64,000 bases of DNA, taken from positions 1,134,437-1,198,436 of the forward strand of contig SCFE01000010.1 in the NCBI GenBank assembly GCA_004352715.1. Reading direction: 5' to 3'. Numbering within the stretch: the first letter of the stretch is position 1; each line of letters opens with the position of its first letter. Position numbers and translations under genes: made by a program. The notes under the pieces were generated by a model. It was given only the letters and a program-made list of their open reading frames with translations. It was not told where the DNA came from and searched no databases. Source of the DNA: Hofstenia miamia. Its lineage: Eukaryota > Xenacoelomorpha > Acoela. This document shows, one piece after another, positions 24,801 to 39,366 of the stretch.

Positions 24801-27800
24801 GTAGTGGTAAGATGCGGGAACTTTTAGAAAATTAATAGTTGAAAGGAAGAATAAAGAATTGCACGGCGTGGAAAAAATTGGGATCTAAAAATAGAAATAT
24901 CCACACTGTGGAAAAGGATTGCATGAAAGTTAAAAATTAAATTCAGCACACTGTAAAATTGATTTGAATGCAGGATGTAAATTAGTTTCTACATTGCACA
25001 CCTGTTTTTTGTATTAATTGTATTTTAACATTGCTCTCAATGCACTAATTTAATAAAATGAATGGAACTAACGCATCAACTGATTTCTTTAATGTATCAA
25101 AAACTGTTTGTCAATATATTTCAAAAATTAAGAAGAAAGAATTTATAAATGCAATGCAGCAATTTGCTAAAACCTATGGGCTAGATTTCTTCCATGGAGA
25201 AGTATTTGGACACAACAGTGGAAATGGTAATAATAATGATATAATTGACATCTTGCTGGATAGCATTAGTTTGAACAATCGAAGAAATTTAAGTTACAGT
25301 AGTATTGAGACGGATAACACAAGCACAGATGAGTGCATCTAGTCTATTAAACTAATAATTGAAGCGGAAGAAACCACCCAACATAATATATTATTTCAGC
25401 AATTCTGAAGGTTAAGTCCTTAATAAAACTCAAAGAGCTTACAAATAATAGGGTTTCTTCACTAAAAAATGCTGTATCACCTTTCATTCTCATCAATGTA
25501 TTTTCATATAAGATTTGACAAATTAGCCTATAAAAATATGGAGATTTTAAACTCAAATCTACCTATCAGATTTTTCAAAATGCATATTTCACGAATTGAA
25601 AAGTATTATGATCAAAGATAATTTTCGGCATTTATATATTGTTCACAGCATGGAGAATCCTATATTTAAACTATACCCTCTTGCATTAACTGGTAATTTG
25701 TAAAAATATAGTTATATACTTATTATAAACCACTTGAATATATATTGCTTATTTAGATTTATTTATTGTTAAACGAAAAATATAATTTATAATTTTCTAA
25801 ATAAATATTTAATCTATTGAATGAAATAGTTAAAACACTGAAATTAAAGTGGCTGCAGGAATTCTTGGGATGTCCGGAAAAGGCAGATTTTATAAAAAAT
25901 GCAAAAAATTGATTAAAATTTGGTATAATTGTATAATTATTTATATGGGTATGGCTGCAGTTTTTGACCCCTGGCTGTAAAATCCTGAATTTCTAAGAAA
26001 CGCCTTTTTTCTTATCAAAATCAATAGAAAAGTGTAAAAAGTTATTAAAAAATGATCATTTTTAGAAAACTGCATATATACAACCTAGCCTTTTATTACT
26101 ACTAAGGTGCCTCGTGGCTTTCAACATATAAATCATACTACATTATAATAATATTGAAATAATAGTCACATCCTACAATACACCTATGGTTCAGAAGATT
26201 TCAATTAAGCTTATTCAGCTGAACACGCCTTATGATTTGAAATATTGGTCAAATGCTACAATTCGCTTCTGCATCAGCAAATTTCAAATATAGATATTCA
26301 GTCTATAATATTGAAGTTTTCAGCTCAATGACAGCTATAATTTTTTTTTAAAAATTGCATAAATTGCCATTTAAGAATAGCAAAAACTGTTAACCATTTA
26401 GCATTATTATTTACTTTTTGATATTCTTTATTAAAATTGACATCTCCAATTTGATATCAATTTCATTAAAGAGACATACTCAAATATGGCATGACGTCTA
26501 TTATATACAGTCAAACCTCGGTTTTCAAACATAACCCGTTCAAGAAGCCTGTTCGAAAAGCGATTTGTCTGAATACTGAAATAATTTTCCCATTATAATC
26601 AATGTAAATAATTTTAATCTGTTCCAAGATATGTTTCATTAAAGCATAGGTCTAAATAATTCTCAAATATGGAACAGGCGCAAAATTGGATCACTAGTTG
26701 TTGAATATTTCATGAGTACTTAGTATTCCTATCTTCAATCTATAACATCCTGCCATCCTCAGAATAATATTTGAAAGAGATTCTTCTTAGTTTCAAGCCA
26801 ATCAAATCAGTAGTTTTTGAATAATTCGCGATCTTTTTGCCTTTCTCTACCCACATTCTATGATATACTGCCATCCTGGGACCCAATAAAGCAAATACAT
26901 TTGTCTGTTTAATATATTTAGCCACAACCCCTCTTATGATATTGAAATAATAGTCAAATCCCACCATTCGCCTATGATTAAAAAAGTTTCAACTAAAACT
27001 GTCCTGCTTGAACTGGCAAAAGATTTCATCTTAAAACAGCTATAAATTTATATAAAAAATCCTAAATTACATAATAAAAAAGGAAATTAGAAGAAGAGCA
27101 CAGCATTCAGCCTGAATCTGACACCAAGTATGGTAAGCGCTAGGCTTAGAAGATAGAATAGAGTTAGCAGTAGTTAAAGAAACATTGTCAATATAATTGC
27201 CTCAAGAAATTATATAAATATTGTAAAATATTTTAGATCGACATTTATACACATTTATTGCAATATTTCTGTGAATTTCACTTAAAATTAATCNNNNNNN
27301 NNNNNNNNNNNNNNNNNNNNNNNNNNNNNNNNNNNNNNNNNNNNNNNNNNNNNNNNNNNNNNNNNNNNNNNNNNNNNNNNNNNNNNNNNNNNNNNNNNNN
27401 NNNNNNNNNNNNNNNNNNNNNNNNNNNNNNNNNNNNNNNNNNNNNNNNNNNNNNNNNNNNNNNNNNNNNNNNNNNNNNNNNNNNNNNNNNNNNNNNNNNN
27501 NNNNNNNNNNNNNNNNNNNNNNNNNNNNNNNNNNNNNNNNNNNNNNNNNNNNNNNNNNNNNNNNNNNNNNNNNNNNNNNNNNNNNNNNNNNNNNNNNNNN
27601 NNNNNNNNNNNNNNNNNNNNNNNNNNNNNNNNNNNNNNNNNNNNNNNNNNNNNNNNNNNNNNNNNNNNNNNNNNNNNNNNNNNNNNNNNNNNNNNNNNNN
27701 NNNNNNNNNNNNNNNNNNNNNNNNNNNNNNNNNNNNNNNNNNNNNNNNNNNNNNNNNNNNNNNNNNNNNNNNNNNNNNNNNNNNNNNNNNNNNNNNNNNN

Positions 27801-28293
27801 NNNNNNNNNNNNNNNNNNNNNNNNNNNNNNNNNNNNNNNNNNNNNNNNNNNNNNNNNNNNNNNNNNNNNNNNNNNNNNNNNNNNNNNNNNNNNNNNNNNN
27901 NNNNNNNNNNNNNNNNNNNNNNNNNNNNNNNNNNNNNNNNNNNNNNNNNNNNNNNNNNNNNNNNNNNNNNNNNNNNNNNNNNNNNNNNNNNNNNNNNNNN
28001 NNNNNNNNNNNNNNNNNNNNNNNNNNNNNNNNNNNNNNNNNNNNNNNNNNNNNNNNNNNNNNNNNNNNNNNNNNNNNNNNNNNNNNNNNNNNNNNNNNNN
28101 NNNNNNNNNNNNNNNNNNNNNNNNNNNNNNNNNNNNNNNNNNNNNNNNNNNNNNNNNNNNNNNNNNNNNNNNNNNNNNNNNNNNNNNNNNNNNNNNNNNN
28201 NNNNNNNNNNNNNNNNNNNNNNNNNNNNNNNNNNNNNNNNNNNNNNNNNNNNNNNNNNNNNNNNNNNNNNNNNNNNNNNNNNNNNNNNNNNNN

Positions 28294-28357
<64 letters not shown>

Positions 28358-31300
28358 CTGTAGATTGAATTTAGATTCTTTTAATCTAATTTTTGGAAAC
28401 AATGCTTATCAAACGTTCGCGTTGTTGAAATAACGCAATGCATCAATAATGCATGGAAAGCTAATTTATTGGTTGGGATGCAATTGGTGAGAAACACTAA
28501 ATGTTTTTTGGAAAATTGCATTTATTATATGATTCTAAAGTTAAAATGTATTTGAAGTTTTCACTTGAGTAAATTAAAATGTTATTGATGTTCATTGTCA
28601 CTATAAAGATTTCATGATAAATTTGGTTTACATGACCCAAAAGAATATCGTAGCCTTTCACTATCTTCTTTTATTAAGAATAACGTGCGCCCACTTTGCA
28701 AAGAACGTTTAATAAAAAATAAAAAAATTAGAAAATCTAAATGTAATATTTATTCAAATTTTCGACAAAAATTACTTAATAAAATGCTAGCAAGATTAAG
28801 AAGTGTCGCTGAAATCTCGGCTGTTTATGCAGCGCATTGCAGATATCAGGCCAATGAGAAGTATCATCAGGATCGTTGAGGGAAAGTTTTTGGTTCTTTC
28901 AGTTATCCTGTTGTTACGTATTGATTTAACTAAGTGAACAGTATCCCTAAAAGCCCAAAACATTGTATTTTCATCGCTATTTTCTTCATTAATAGAGTTT
29001 CCTCTCCAAGACAAATTATGTGAGTAACTCTATTATTATCAGTACATATAGTCTATATACGTCCACCAACGCTTGATACAGTTGATTCGTATTACAATTT
29101 TGATTTTTGAGAAAAAGCACTTTAAAAGAAAGCAAAACATGGTTGTAGCGGGTTCATTTGAGTTAACTGCTCACTCACTTATGCAGCTCTTTTCTGTATA
29201 CCTCGTCTATAACCAGGTAAGCTAAAAGTGATCGTTCTTCAAGGGATGAAAACATCACTCTAAGAAATTGTTGCTCTTATAATTTGCTGACACCTGCAGT
29301 AATCTTCTGTAGTAAACGAACTCCAGGCAATATCTACCAATTTCTTAATTGTTCATATAAAAACCGTGAATGCGAAAACCACTGAAATGCTAATAAAAAA
29401 TCTTCTTTACTGTAACATTTTTGAAATAAATTAAATTTCTTCATAATTTGAAGATTCTTCTTCAACATAATTTGAAATTAATGGTATCAAATTCTCCAGT
29501 TTACTACAAAATTTGATAGATTTTTGGGCAGAAACGGTATCTTAACATATTCCAGTTTATAAAATGCTTCAAAATCAAAATACGATGTCCTAAAATTTAA
29601 AACAATAGTACATTTTGAAAATGTCTTGAAGCGTTCTTTCTAATCGTAAAACAATTGGAATTTCGTAAAATATCTGAATAATGAGAGTGCAGGCAGTCTT
29701 CAAAAGAGTCAAACGAAATTAATTCCAATTGAAGAAAATCATTAATTTCATCTTCAACATTATGTGGAGAACTAGATGTGAATTTTGTGCTTCGTGCAGC
29801 CGGTGGAGGTTTTTGTATTAAAGATGGAGGACAATTGCTAAACACAGTAGGAGGCTCGTTTGGTACCAATGAACTATTTTTTCTTTCTTCATTTTATTAG
29901 TACCACGTAGCCAATGTTGAGTACAAATCCCCCAGAAAGTACATCTAATCAACGTTTATTTAGTGAAATTCATATCGTATGCCCAATAATATATATANNN
30001 NNNNNNNNNNNNNNNNNNNNNNNNNNNNNNNNNNNNNNNNNNNNNNNNNNNNNNNNNNNNNNNNNNNNNNNNNNNNNNNNNNNNNNNNNNNNNNNNNNNN
30101 NNNNNNNNNNNNNNNNNNNNNNNNNNNNNNNNNNNNNNNNNNNNNNNNNNNNNNNNNNNNNNNNNNNNNNNNNNNNNNNNNNNNNNNNNNNNNNNNNNNN
30201 NNNNNNNNNNNNNNNNNNNNNNNNNNNNNNNNNNNNNNNNNNNNNNNNNNNNNNNNNNNNNNNNNNNNNNNNNNNNNNNNNNNNNNNNNNNNNNNNNNNN
30301 NNNNNNNNNNNNNNNNNNNNNNNNNNNNNNNNNNNNNNNNNNNNNNNNNNNNNNNNNNNNNNNNNNNNNNNNNNNNNNNNNNNNNNNNNNNNNNNNNNNN
30401 NNNNNNNNNNNNNNNNNNNNNNNNNNNNNNNNNNNNNNNNNNNNNNNNNNNNNNNNNNNNNNNNNNNNNNNNNNNNNNNNNNNNNNNNNNNNNNNNNNNN
30501 NNNNNNNNNNNNNNNNNNNNNNNNNNNNNNNNNNNNNNNNNNNNNNNNNNNNNNNNNNNNNNNNNNNNNNNNNNNNNNNNNNNNNNNNNNNNNNNNNNNN
30601 NNNNNNNNNNNNNNNNNNNNNNNNNNNNNNNNNNNNNNNNNNNNNNNNNNNNNNNNNNNNNNNNNNNNNNNNNNNNNNNNNNNNNNNNNNNNNNNNNNNN
30701 NNNNNNNNNNNNNNNNNNNNNNNNNNNNNNNNNNNNNNNNNNNNNNNNNNNNNNNNNNNNNNNNNNNNNNNNNNNNNNNNNNNNNNNNNNNNNNNNNNNN
30801 NNNNNNNNNNNNNNNNNNNNNNNNNNNNNNNNNNNNNNNNNNNNNNNNNNNNNNNNNNNNNNNNNNNNNNNNNNNNNNNNNNNNNNNNNNNNNNNNNNNN
30901 NNNNNNNNNNNNNNNNNNNNNNNNNNNNNNNNNNNNNNNNNNNNNNNNNNNNNNNNNNNNNNNNNNNNNNNNNNNNNNNNNNNNNNNNNNNNNNNNNGTA
31001 TATATATATATGTAGCTGTAGATTTACATTATTTCTCTCGCAAAATAGTAATTGTACAGATTTAGTACAAAGTAATATAAATCTCCTCATCCCCATGACA
31101 ATCCAAATCTTTTGCAGGAATATTTTGGGACAATTTTTGAAATTATTAATTCTATGTTTTGTATCATCAAAAGTTATTTTTGAAATGCCGTTGATTTATT
31201 TTCCAAAACAATAGGGTAGGCGTACTCTAATCTATGCACTATAACTATACACACAATGTTAAGGCGTCAGAAACAATACAAAGCTGGAACATTTGATATT

Positions 31301-34300
31301 GATGGTTTTAATTAATTAGTAAATGGTTCTGCATATGCAACGCCATTTATTTAATTTTTGCGATTTTGCAAATTTAAATTCGCGAATTTATTGTAATTCT
31401 CTTGTGCTTTAAAACTGGAAAAAAATCGTATCCCATGTAGTACGTAAGCTATACCAAACCATTATATTAAAAGGTTATCGAGCCGATAATCTGCTGCATA
31501 AGATAGGCTATTGGATGGAATAGTTACTCAAAAATAGGTTATTGGGATAATCTTATCGAAGATAATCTTTTTACAGATTATCATTTGAAAAAGCCTGATC
31601 AGATGTAATACACATTGCTTATGTGATGTCAGTTTTAATTTTGTACAGTATTGTGTAATCTATTAAGTTCTACTTCAAATTACATTGTATCGTCGTTAAT
31701 ATTTTAAGGTGGAAAAGCAAATAAATTATTTATACCAAAATGTCCTTTGTATGCTTGCTGCTATTCACATCATAATATCACAGATTATGTAAGGAATGTC
31801 GAAAGCATTTAGTTAGAAAACGAGGGAAAATACGTTGATTTTAATGTTTCTTATAATTCGATTGTGCAAATTCTCATTTCAATATTTATTTGTGTTTTTA
31901 GAGCTAAAAAGAGGGATGGGTGTTTCCAACGACGAAATAATGAGGATGGCTCGAGTAGCTCTGGAAGAACTACGTAAAAATAAATTCAATGTCTTCGGCG
32001 CCCCTCAAGCTTTCGACGTAGAAATCGATTTGCATGCACTTTGGAATAAGGCCAAAACCGAAGCCAAAAATGCATCTGCTGAAAAAATTGACGAGTCATC
32101 TACAGAGGTGAATAGACTTGTTCTAATTAATTTACTCCATGTACTTACAAATGTTTTTGCCAAGTGACATACGTCGTACTCTACGCGTCGTACTATAGTT
32201 CATCAACATTTATATGTGATGTGAAAAATTACCCCGTCCACAAAACCATGATGTTTGTGGAAGGACTTCACGGGTCTGCAATGCAACTCTCAATTAATTT
32301 CAATTAATCAAGTGTGTTGTAGTAGGGATAAAAGTTTTTTTATGTTATGCTTAAAATGCAATCAAAACCCCTCTTGTGCAAATGCGGAAGTTGATTTTGA
32401 TTCAATTTTGATATACTGCCATTCCACAACTCCAACTTTTTTCGATCTATGATTGACAATTGGATAAAATATAAACCGAATATTCAAATATAAGTGATCA
32501 TGGATATTTGGATCAATTCCTTTGCAAAATAAACTGTTTGGCATCATCAATTTAACATTCTGTGAACTTTAACCCCGCGTCCTAACTTCCGTCACATTCA
32601 ACTTACACCCACGAGGTTTTCATAATCTATGTCTTATTTTCCCAGGCTCACTCATAGCTAAACTGTAATTTCTTTAAAATTTTAATACACTTGCCAACAA
32701 ATTTCGTTATTCGTTGAACTTATACGGAGGACAATTTTTTAGATGAAAATCAGTTGTAATATTCTTATTTTGAAGAATGATTTTTAGGGTTACGTACTCA
32801 CTCAATTGTAAAGTAAGTTTCACCTTGTGTTGATTTAAGACACTTTCTATTCACCTTAGGGTAATTCATCAAATAATTTTTCTAACCCTGGTTATGAATA
32901 TGACATGGAACGTTTGTTTACATTCGTCATTTTTTATTTTTTCTTTTATTGAGTTAATTTTGCTATATTTCTTATTAAAAACGTGAGTTTTAAAGCCCTC
33001 TAACAGTCCCAAATTGTAGATTACATAAATATGATTACATAAATATATTTTTTCATACCCATCAGAAGGAAAGTCTAACACACGTCAAGGTGTTTATATA
33101 GTTTTCCTAGTTTATGCTCATGAGTTCCTACCATAAATATTTGATCTGGATTTAAGGGGAGTCATCAAACAAAGTGATAATGCCAAAGGAATTCTTTCTT
33201 TCCTGTATGAGAAATCCTAAATTTCCCATTCGTTTATGAATAAACAATTAATTCGTCTTTCGCTGATTCTTCTCTTAAGTTGTATAAGTGAATTTTTGTA
33301 ATTAACTTTTATTGCTTTGTTCTTCTGTCAAAAAATTGAATAGGATAATTAGTTTTATTTAACCACACCCACTAGTAAATTTGGTCGATATTTTCAAGAC
33401 TAAGTAGTGATTTTTTAGATTTTTTCTAAACTAGACGTATTTAGCTCACGCAGTAAACATAATAAGCAAATGGCGCAATAACATTTCAAGTTTCATTGTT
33501 AGAAAAGTATTGTTGTCATCAAGAGCATATGTAGGATTTTTTTACTAGGGGAGACCTTAGCTACAATCATGTTGACTTTCTAATTACCTGACAGATCCAT
33601 ATACTATCAAAAATGGGTTACTAAAGTGTATTTTACCACTTTGGTTAATTTTTCTAAATTTGTTATAAAATGTTTTATTTTTAAGCGAGAAGAAATCAAT
33701 GGGGGAAACATTAGCCATGCCCCCTAAATACCCTACTAGTAGGCAATTTGCATAGTGAGGTCTAACATCTACAGCAAATTTACTGTCTCATCTAAATATA
33801 GTTTATTTTTTTGCTGTTTAAATGGTTCTGGTTAAAGTATAGCCCTCAATATTGTTTGAAATACAATATACAATTCTCATTTTATTCTGCAACCAAATAA
33901 TTTATTGGAAATCATAACTCATTTTTTAGAAAGCATTCATTTTTATTAGGGTATTTATTACTACAAATTCATAATTGGGAAATTTAAATTAATACAACAA
34001 ATGTAATTTGGAATATCTAGTGTTAATTAGATTTATTACGTTTAAGTACACCGTCACTTCAATGTCAAATGTTAAGCACACGTCCCATGCATACTGTCAT
34101 AAACTGGGCATTGACTAACTATATCTAACATTTATCCAGCATTTTTAAGTGTTTTCCATTCTTCCCAAATTCTGGCTATTGCTCTATCTGTTTTAATTTC
34201 ATTGTTTAAATTTGATGGGGTATAGAGATCTTTTATTACATTGCTTGTTGAATTCTGTTTGGAACTGCTAACCGCAAAGTTTTGTTTAATTAATGATTAT

Positions 34301-37300
34301 AGCTTTTAGTTTAAAAAAAACTTGCAATTATTTTGTATAAAATTTCGAGATGATCACTGTATTTTTCAAGTTGGTTGATTTTTCTTATAATGGACAAAGA
34401 TTATTAATAGCATGTATTGCATTATTTTTGAAACTGCAACCCAATCAGGAAGCGAAAAGTACTTTATTTACCATGAGATTAAAAAATATAATTAACTAAA
34501 CTTCGTAATTTATTGTGTTGTAACATTGGATTAATGGTTGATCCCAAGTCCACCAATAGCAAAAATCATCAGTCCCAACCCAATAAACCAGGTCTATGTT
34601 CAGATTCCAAATATTTTATTTGTCTTTCTGATAAATGAAGATTTTATTTTCTAAGTGAAGGGGCCTTTGATGTAATTAATGACACTCTTCTTTCTATGTA
34701 TAAAAAAAATGCCTCGTCAGAATGTTTCAAGCAGTTGAACGAATGACAACAGTTACACAATTCTGAATTTAGAAACCAAGATAGTAGATATTCCACTATC
34801 AAATTTACAGTGTACCTTTTAATATTAACCAGATAAATGTGTTAGCACTTTTTTGGTGTCACTTTAGTTTAGAACTGTCTTTCTTGTTTGGTTTTACTAC
34901 TATGACAGTTGTTTACTGTATCAGTAGTGTTCTCAATGACATAAAATTTGCTGTAGCTTACTTTCTTCATCGTATTTTTTAAATTTTCTCAAAATTATTT
35001 CCATGACTTTAAAGAGGACATTCAAATGTTTAAAAATTCTGAATTAGCAATACATCCTGCTGCTTTCTTCCTGATAATGAATTCAATTAATACTCAGCGT
35101 TATACGTTAACATGCACTTATTAGCGTATAAATATAATAGGTTCAGTCATTAAACCATGTATTTGGACTTAAAAATTGGGCTTCTAACTGATGACCATGG
35201 ACTCACTCTTCATCTAAAGCATGTCTAAATCATCCTGCTTTAGGTTATTTCTTAGTAATCATTTTCATAATGCATTAGTGCAAAACCGTAGTCGTAATTA
35301 TTGACAACCTGAGGTGATTGATTCGAGTGAAATTTAATAATGGATTTGGAAAGTTAAAATATTAGCCGTATTCTAAACAAATCAACTTTCTGAAAATTGT
35401 CAGCGTTTAATTAAGTTTTATGAAGGTTGTTGGGACTTTCTCAACTGTCACACGACATAATTAAAGGCTTGTGTATGGAGTTACTTAATTTTAGGACTGC
35501 CTTTATACAAAATATAAATTCTATTTAAATAGTTATTCATTATTTTTTGCTTGTTTAAACTCATCAAATTGTAAGCTCCTTAACCGGTTTTTTTATACAA
35601 AATCTTATTCTAGTAGTAGGACTTTAGATAGTAGGAGTTGTAGGCAGACTTACAAAAAGTGTATTTTCCAAAAATTTTTTTAAATGTTTAAAGCAATGTT
35701 TTTTTGCTTTTAGACAAAACCAGCTCAGGATTTTCAATTTTTGCAAAAGTGTTTTTTTTCATACGTTTCAAATATTTTTGATGTTGGTGTTTACAAGAGA
35801 GTCATCTGAAAATTTAAGGTGAATAATGCATAAAATCTTGTAATAAAACACTTAGAGGATTATTTTTGTTTATTTTAAACTTCGTAGACACAAAATTTGA
35901 AAGCGTTTTAAAAAACTTAAACCCGTGTCTGTTTGTAACCTTCCACTAATTATAAGCCTTGATATCCAGTGCAGTAGAGCCATTGTTTGATTGATATTTT
36001 CAATTTTAGAGGAATCAATTAAATATGTATTTTCATCACGAACCCGATTTGTTGAAATTTATGTGCGAATGATTTTGTTGTCTCTAAAAACAATTAAAAG
36101 AGTTCTAGATGAAATAAGCAAATTTAAAATATATTTGAATAACTAATTTAAGAAAATAGAAATTCAATGATTTCAAGAGTTTCTGTTCAATGGCATATGA
36201 TCGCTTGGCATTGATTTTCAGTCCACAGATCGTTACTTCTGATTGCGCGCTTGATGCTTAAGCTGGTGTGGTGCGGTTATCCCGCGGAATACTAATGTAT
36301 ACCTCGGTGCGGTGTTCCGTGGTAGCTATTGTCACAGTTGTGATGGTTATAGTTCTTTTTAAAATTTATAATAAATTTTTGTGTATTTAGATCAACATCT
36401 CCATTAATTTTGTTTTTTCCTAAAATGCCCCTTTTCAACAACTACGCGCATTTTCTTACTGCATTTTTCAAAAGTTTTTGAACCAAGTTAAAAGGACAAA
36501 CATACTAAATTTTCAGTGATTTGCAATTGTTGTTTGTGTTAAGAAAAGTGTACCATCTAATACAATTGATCTCATTAACTTTATAACTTTTCTATGCATG
36601 ATCCAGTCACCCGTCAGAGATATCTTTCTTTTAAAATCGTAGAAATATACGAAAATCGATTTTTTTGCCATGACTTGTCCTAATTATATTGCTCTAAAAT
36701 TTCATTTATTAGGGTGGTTAGTGGTAAAAATAATAATGCAGAATGCGGTGGTTTCGGGTGAACTTTTTTCTCTGCTGTGGCATATTTTTACAAAATCTGT
36801 TCCACGCTCTTGATTGAGCTTCTAAAATTGACTTCGCAACCTTTGCTAGCGCACAGAATCTCACATTAGTAGATTTATAGGTATTTTGATTTACACCTAT
36901 ATACATTTCGTTTAAATAATATGAAACACGTGTACATATGTAGAAAATAATTAATATTTTCTGTCCGATTACAACCCGATTTGGACATTGAATATCCCGT
37001 TCGGTCCAAACCTGATCCGATCCGTTTTACAACTATGGTAGATGGTAACTTGGATTTGATTGGTCAATTTTGCATATTTACATAACAAATAGAAGTTACA
37101 CGCAAATGTGTTAGTTTGACTAAATTCTGCCTAGTATTATACTAAGCGCATAAGTTTTGTGTCAAAAGTTCCGTTTCTCAGAAAACTTTTGTGTTTATCG
37201 GGAAAAATATATGTGTCGTCCTTGCATCATTTCAGTGTAGAAATGCTTTTGGAATCTTCATTTTCTTAAGCTTAATGTTAGATAGAGGAATGATAATCAA

Positions 37301-39316
37301 AATTATCGACAGTAGTCTTAGTTTCCATTTTCATTAAATCTGTGATTGTTAAAAAATGGCTTTATTTTTCTAGGAAGGCGCCGCTTCGGCCTCGTCAGTC
37401 GAGCACCATTATCCCGAATCGCAAGTAGGGGATAACCTCAGCGTGCATTCAGCGGATTCGAATGCTAGTCGCAGTAGTATGTATCGTTTACATCAAATCA
37501 AGTTCCAAGAATCATCGAGTAGTAAAAATGGCCGATCCAGTGGAACAACTACTATCAAAACATTTGCTCATTTCACCACCAGTCCCGCTTCCCAAGATAC
37601 CACATTCCAAAATAAATCAGGTATTCATTTTCTATCCCAATATTAACAAAATGATGGGACGTCATTTGAAACCATGTTAGATAGATAGTTCGCAATTCCT
37701 TAGGGAATATTTTTTAAATGTTTGTTAGTATTTTCATTCCAATGCTGTATACATACTAGCAACAAAATGTATTAATAAAATTTTGAAAAAATTAATATAT
37801 AATACTGTTAAAATGTTTCGGATATGGGTGGATACGAGTAATAAGTATTTTTTGTCTGGGGAATGTGCCATCCAAAAAGCTCTACTCTCACATCGCTAAT
37901 ATATACGCATTTTCGAATCATTGAAACAGTTGTTTCAATTAAAAATAACGCATCTATTAACAACTCTCTTTAGAAAATAATGTATCAAAACATTATCTCT
38001 CCACTATAGAAGGTAATCGGATTAAAAGTAATATCTTAAACAACATCACTACCCATCATACACGAAGTCATTCATTTGTAACCCAATCAACACCAGCAGG
38101 TACCCATTTAGTTTTCCATTTTCACAGTTAGATATTTCCAATGCAATAATCTAAAGTTTACAAACTGGCATTGCGGAAGTTTTGTTCAACTTTATTACCT
38201 AAAATATGGCTTTTCCACAACAGCAATGTAGTATTTGATATGAGCTTTTCAGTAGAATATCTGTTATGAAGCAGATGAGATCAATAATGAAATGGGAAAG
38301 AACTTCAGTATTTAATTGCTATTAAATTTGATAAAAGGGTCATGAGACGCCGGAATCAGGTTAGCCAAATGATGTTACTGTAAAATTTAGATCGCGAGAG
38401 TCCGAAATTGTTGCGGAATGTATTTTATCGATTGCTCATTACAGTCTAAAATACATATGCAGTAGACTTCTTTGAATGCTTCAAATATTGCGCATAAACG
38501 TAGCAATACAACTTTTGTTGTAATTCAAGCGTGTGGTAATTTAAAATTGAATTTTTTAATTATAATTCGCATCAAGTTCTCAGCAGTTTTATTTGATTCG
38601 CAACTAGAAGACTTAGGTAAACAACTTATCGCTTCGTTTGCGCGTATTTTCAAGTCATTTGTGCCCATTGTTTAATAAGATGACATAAATGCCCCAAGAC
38701 AATTTTTTGCTCAAGGATTACTTAAATTGGGTAGATACAATTGTAATAGAACTTAAAAATATATTTCACGTATTTTTACACCATTTGGCCATACCAATTC
38801 AACTTATGTCAAATGAAAATGTTTAATGATATTTTTATGACATTTAAAATATACCGAATTTTTTTTTACTGAAGCACTTATTTTTGGCATTTATATAAAT
38901 ATGTTGTTACTCTACGAATATTTGGGCCTATTTTCTATTTTAGTAAATACCTCTTCGAATTAGTTTTAACTTTTTAATATTTTTTTGATAATGAATTTTT
39001 TTTACGAAATTGCTAAGATTTACACCTTGTCGTATAGCTATAATTTTGCACAACTTATTAATGTTTTAAGCTACCTTTTAATTTTATTTGAATATTGATA
39101 CCGTAAAGCTAGGTTACTTTGAATAGTTTATATGCATGTAAGAACTTTAATGAATCCCTTCACCAAACTCAATTATGATGATCCAGTTGAACTCTATTTT
39201 CAGTTTACTATTATAGATAGCTATAGCTCAAATTACCTTTAGTTATATTTTTTCTTCCAGTTATTTTCCTTTTGATTTTTTGTGAAATTGAACCTTGCCT
39301 AATTTTATTTTGAACG

Positions 39317-39366
<50 letters not shown>

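Larger units (their letters stand above)
20193..31597. mobile_element. 11.4-kb interval bounded by hAT-like termini and 8-bp TSD
   Basis: The left end reads CAGGCTTGTTCAA and the right end, read inward, CAGGCTTTTTCAA. Both are followed by GATAATCT/ATAGGTTAT-type subterminal motifs. The immediate flanks are the identical octamer ATCAGATG. This is the structure of one hAT insertion. Inside lie another transposon (about 20428-24426), a pogo-like terminus, P-element remnants and two 1000-N gaps, so the interval is a nested composite. A small hAT-dimerisation-like peptide at 29914 could be a relic of its own transposase. True length is uncertain because of gaps and single-N joins. Confidence 0.6.
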
